DNA of 7,882 bases from CAZFBR01 sp035353495 [NCBI: uncultured bacterium]. GTDB taxonomy: Bacteria > DAOPZR01. The notes beneath the pieces were generated by a model, which had not been told where the DNA came from, did not search any database, and was given only the letters and a program-made list of their open reading frames with translations. This document shows, in pieces, positions 6,047 to 7,882 of the stretch. The first letter of the stretch is position 1. Every line of letters begins with the position of its first letter. The DNA lies in the NCBI GenBank assembly GCA_964517215.1, contig CAZFBR010000168.1, forward strand, positions 1 to 7,882, read 5' to 3'. A program made the position numbers and the translations under genes.

Positions 6047-7882
6047 CTGGACGGGGGCGCAGGTGCGCCGCGCGTTCTTGGATTATTTTATCAGTAAGGG
6101 GCACCGCGAAATCGGTTCGGCGGGACTCATCCCGCAGGCCGACCCGACCCTGCTCTTCACCAACGCGGGGATGGTGCAGTTCAAGGACGTGTTCGTCGGC
6201 GCGGAAACACGCGACTACACGCGGGCGACGTCATCACAGAAATGCCTGCGCGTCTCGGGCAAGCACAACGACCTTGAGGAAGTGGGGCGCACCGCGCGGC
6301 ACCATACCTTTTTCGAAATGCTGGGCAATTTCTCGTTCGGCGACTATTTCAAGGAAGATGCCATTGCCTTTGCCTGGGAGCTGCTGACCAAGGTCTACGG
6401 CCTTGACCCGGCCAAACTCTATCCAACGGTGTTTCGCGACGACGACGAGGCGTTTGCCCTGTGGGAAACAAAGATGGGTGTGCCCAAAGAGCGCATCTTC
6501 CGCATGGGGGAAAAGGACAATTTCTGGTCGATGGGCGAAACGGGCCCGTGCGGGCCGTGCTCGGAGATCCTCTTTGACCAGGGCCCGGGCGTCGGCTGCG
6601 GCAAACCCGACTGCTCGCCGAGCTGCGGCTGCGACCGCTACCTTGAGATCTGGAACCTCGTCTTCATGCAGTACAATCGCAGCGCCGACGGGAAACTGAC
6701 ACCGCTGCCCAAGCCGTCGATCGATACCGGCATGGGGCTGGAACGCCTGACCGCGCTGCTGCAGGGGCAACAGAGCAACTACCATAGCGATCTGCTCATG
6801 CCGCTGATTGACGCGGCGGCGCACATCACCGGGGTCGCCTATACCCGCGGCACGAGCGAAAGTGATGTGTCGCTGCGTGTCTGCGCCGACCATCTGCGGG
6901 CGATTTCGTTCCTGCTCATCGATGGCGTCACCTTCGGCAATGAGGGGCGCAACTTCGTCATGCGCCGGCTGGCGCGCCGGGCGCTGCGCCACGGCAAGAA
7001 GATCGGCATGGAGCAGCCGTTCCTCTACCGGATGGTGCCGACACTGGTCGGCATGCTGGGCGGGCATTATACCGAGCTGGCGCGCAAGCAGCAGTACCTC
7101 GAACAGTCCATCCTGCGCGAGGAGGAGCAGTTCCAGCGTACCCTGACCTCCGGGCTGGCGGTGCTCGAGGTGATGACGGGTAAGCTCGGCCACGGCGGCA
7201 TACTGCCGGGCAAAGATGCGTTCGTCCTGCACGACACCTACGGGTTTCCGCTCGACCTGACCCAGGTCATCCTTGCCGAGCGCGGGCTGACGGTTGATGA
7301 GGTCGGGTACCATACGGAGATGGAGCGGCAGAAGGAGCGGTCGCGGGCCGCGACCGCGCATGCCGAGGTGAGCTGCACGCTGGACGGCGTCTGCACGGTC
7401 GAATTCACCGGCTATGCGACGTATGCCGCTACTGCTACGGTGCAGGCGATTATGATCAACGGCGCGCGGGCCGAACGGGTGGCCGCGGGGACGGAAGCGC
7501 AGGTGGTCATCACCCCCTGCCCGTTCTACGGTGAGAAGGGCGGCCAGGTGGGCGATACCGGCATGTTGCGCACGGATAACGTGAAAGCTGATGTCACCGG
7601 CGCGCGCTGGGACGGGAAGGTGCTCTACCTGCTGGTGCGGGTGATCCAGGGCGAGCTCGCGGTCGGCGCGGAGGTGCAGGCGCTGGTCGACCAGGCGCGG
7701 CGGCGCGCCATCGAGCGCAACCATACCGCAACGCACCTGCTGCAGGCGGCACTGCGCGCGGTGGTGGGCGACCATATCCGCCAGGCGGGCTCGCTGGTCG
7801 AGCCCGAGCGGCTGCGGTTCGACTTCTCGCATTTCGAGAAACTGACGCCGGAACAGATTCGTCGGGCCGAAGATATCGTCAA
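6030..7882 (+). CDS. alaS: Alanyl-tRNA synthetase, 3' end outside the window
   Basis: AlaS charges tRNA-Ala with alanine and hydrolyses mischarged Ser- or Gly-tRNA-Ala. The frame is open from 6030 to the window edge: 617 codons plus two bases, of a family length near 875. The catalytic core shows motif 1 around DPTLLFTNAGMVQFKDVF, motif 2 in HHTFFEMLGNFSFGDYF (residues 91-107), and motif 3 in DTGMGLERL (232-240). The tRNA-recognition region has GNEGRNFVMRRLARRALRHG from residue 303. The editing domain carries FYGEKGGQVGD at 499-509 and the metal-binding HTATH at 565-569, which matches the position of the E. coli motif, with Gln585 in the following RQAGSLV. The rest of the editing site and the C-Ala domain lie beyond the window. 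A cluster of four cysteines (190, 195, 199, 201) precedes DRYLEIWN, a variant seen in several lineages. The start overlaps recX by 17 bases, so translation is probably coupled. The GTG at 6024 is an alternative start. Confidence 0.97.
   Translation, partial: MATTTNWTGAQVRRAFLDYFISKGHREIGSAGLIPQADPTLLFTNAGMVQFKDVFVGAETRDYTRATSSQKCLRVSGKHNDLEEVGRTARHHTFFEMLGNFSFGDYFKEDAIAFAWELLTKVYGLDPAKLYPTVFRDDDEAFALWETKMGVPKERIFRMGEKDNFWSMGETGPCGPCSEILFDQGPGVGCGKPDCSPSCGCDRYLEIWNLVFMQYNRSADGKLTPLPKPSIDTGMGLERLTALLQGQQSNYHSDLLMPLIDAAAHITGVAYTRGTSESDVSLRVCADHLRAISFLLIDGVTFGNEGRNFVMRRLARRALRHGKKIGMEQPFLYRMVPTLVGMLGGHYTELARKQQYLEQSILREEEQFQRTLTSGLAVLEVMTGKLGHGGILPGKDAFVLHDTYGFPLDLTQVILAERGLTVDEVGYHTEMERQKERSRAATAHAEVSCTLDGVCTVEFTGYATYAATATVQAIMINGARAERVAAGTEAQVVITPCPFYGEKGGQVGDTGMLRTDNVKADVTGARWDGKVLYLLVRVIQGELAVGAEVQALVDQARRRAIERNHTATHLLQAALRAVVGDHIRQAGSLVEPERLRFDFSHFEKLTPEQIRRAEDIV

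Noticed and set aside
6597-6632. Novel metal site in AlaS from the four-cysteine cluster
   Set aside because: Cysteine-rich segments before DRYLEIWN occur in AlaS of several bacterial groups, so this looks like ordinary lineage variation.
6234-7832. Long minus-strand open frame opposite alaS
   Set aside because: The plus strand encodes unmistakable AlaS motifs throughout, and the antisense frame is a composition artefact.

Overview
The window is a compact, GC-rich bacterial chromosomal segment in which every recognisable gene reads left to right. It carries a two-component pair (sensor kinase and sigma-54-type response regulator), recA, an unrecognised four-helix membrane protein, recX, and the first two thirds of alaS, which runs off the right edge. 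The recA, recX, alaS order is widespread in bacteria and marks this as core chromosome rather than a mobile island. Protein features (a soluble GAF/PAS kinase paired with an NtrC-type activator, and an AlaS with a cysteine-rich segment before the DRYLEIWN motif) suggest a Gram-negative-type environmental lineage, perhaps deltaproteobacterial or PVC-like. The phylum cannot be fixed from sequence reading alone.

Layout: 35-2095 is a cytosolic histidine kinase and 2097-3437 its response regulator, with one base between them. A 142-base gap (3438-3579) with three GC-rich inverted repeats leads into recA (3580-4620). A strong intrinsic terminator (4632-4666) follows, and only 23 bases later begins a 177-residue membrane protein (4690-5223). 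The stretch 5172-5500 is the most unusual part. It holds an 11-bp inverted repeat, two copies of a 33-bp repeat differing at one base, and a decayed duplicate of the start of recX between them. Intact recX (5402-6046) follows, and alaS (from 6030) overlaps its end by 17 bases.

Working together: RecA forms recombination filaments and RecX restrains them. The terminator between recA and the downstream genes probably lets only a fraction of transcripts through, as is known for the E. coli recA-recX pair. The membrane protein sits inside this unit and has no known role. AlaS is a housekeeping enzyme that probably shares the recX transcript. The two-component pair is probably an independent regulatory unit that happens to lie upstream, and its targets are not visible here.

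The best candidate for something undescribed is the recX-proximal duplication. The 33-bp element is almost unchanged between copies, while the adjoining recX sequence has diverged by roughly a quarter. The element also supplies the stop codon of the membrane protein gene. No defence system, CRISPR array, transposase gene, tRNA or rRNA was seen.
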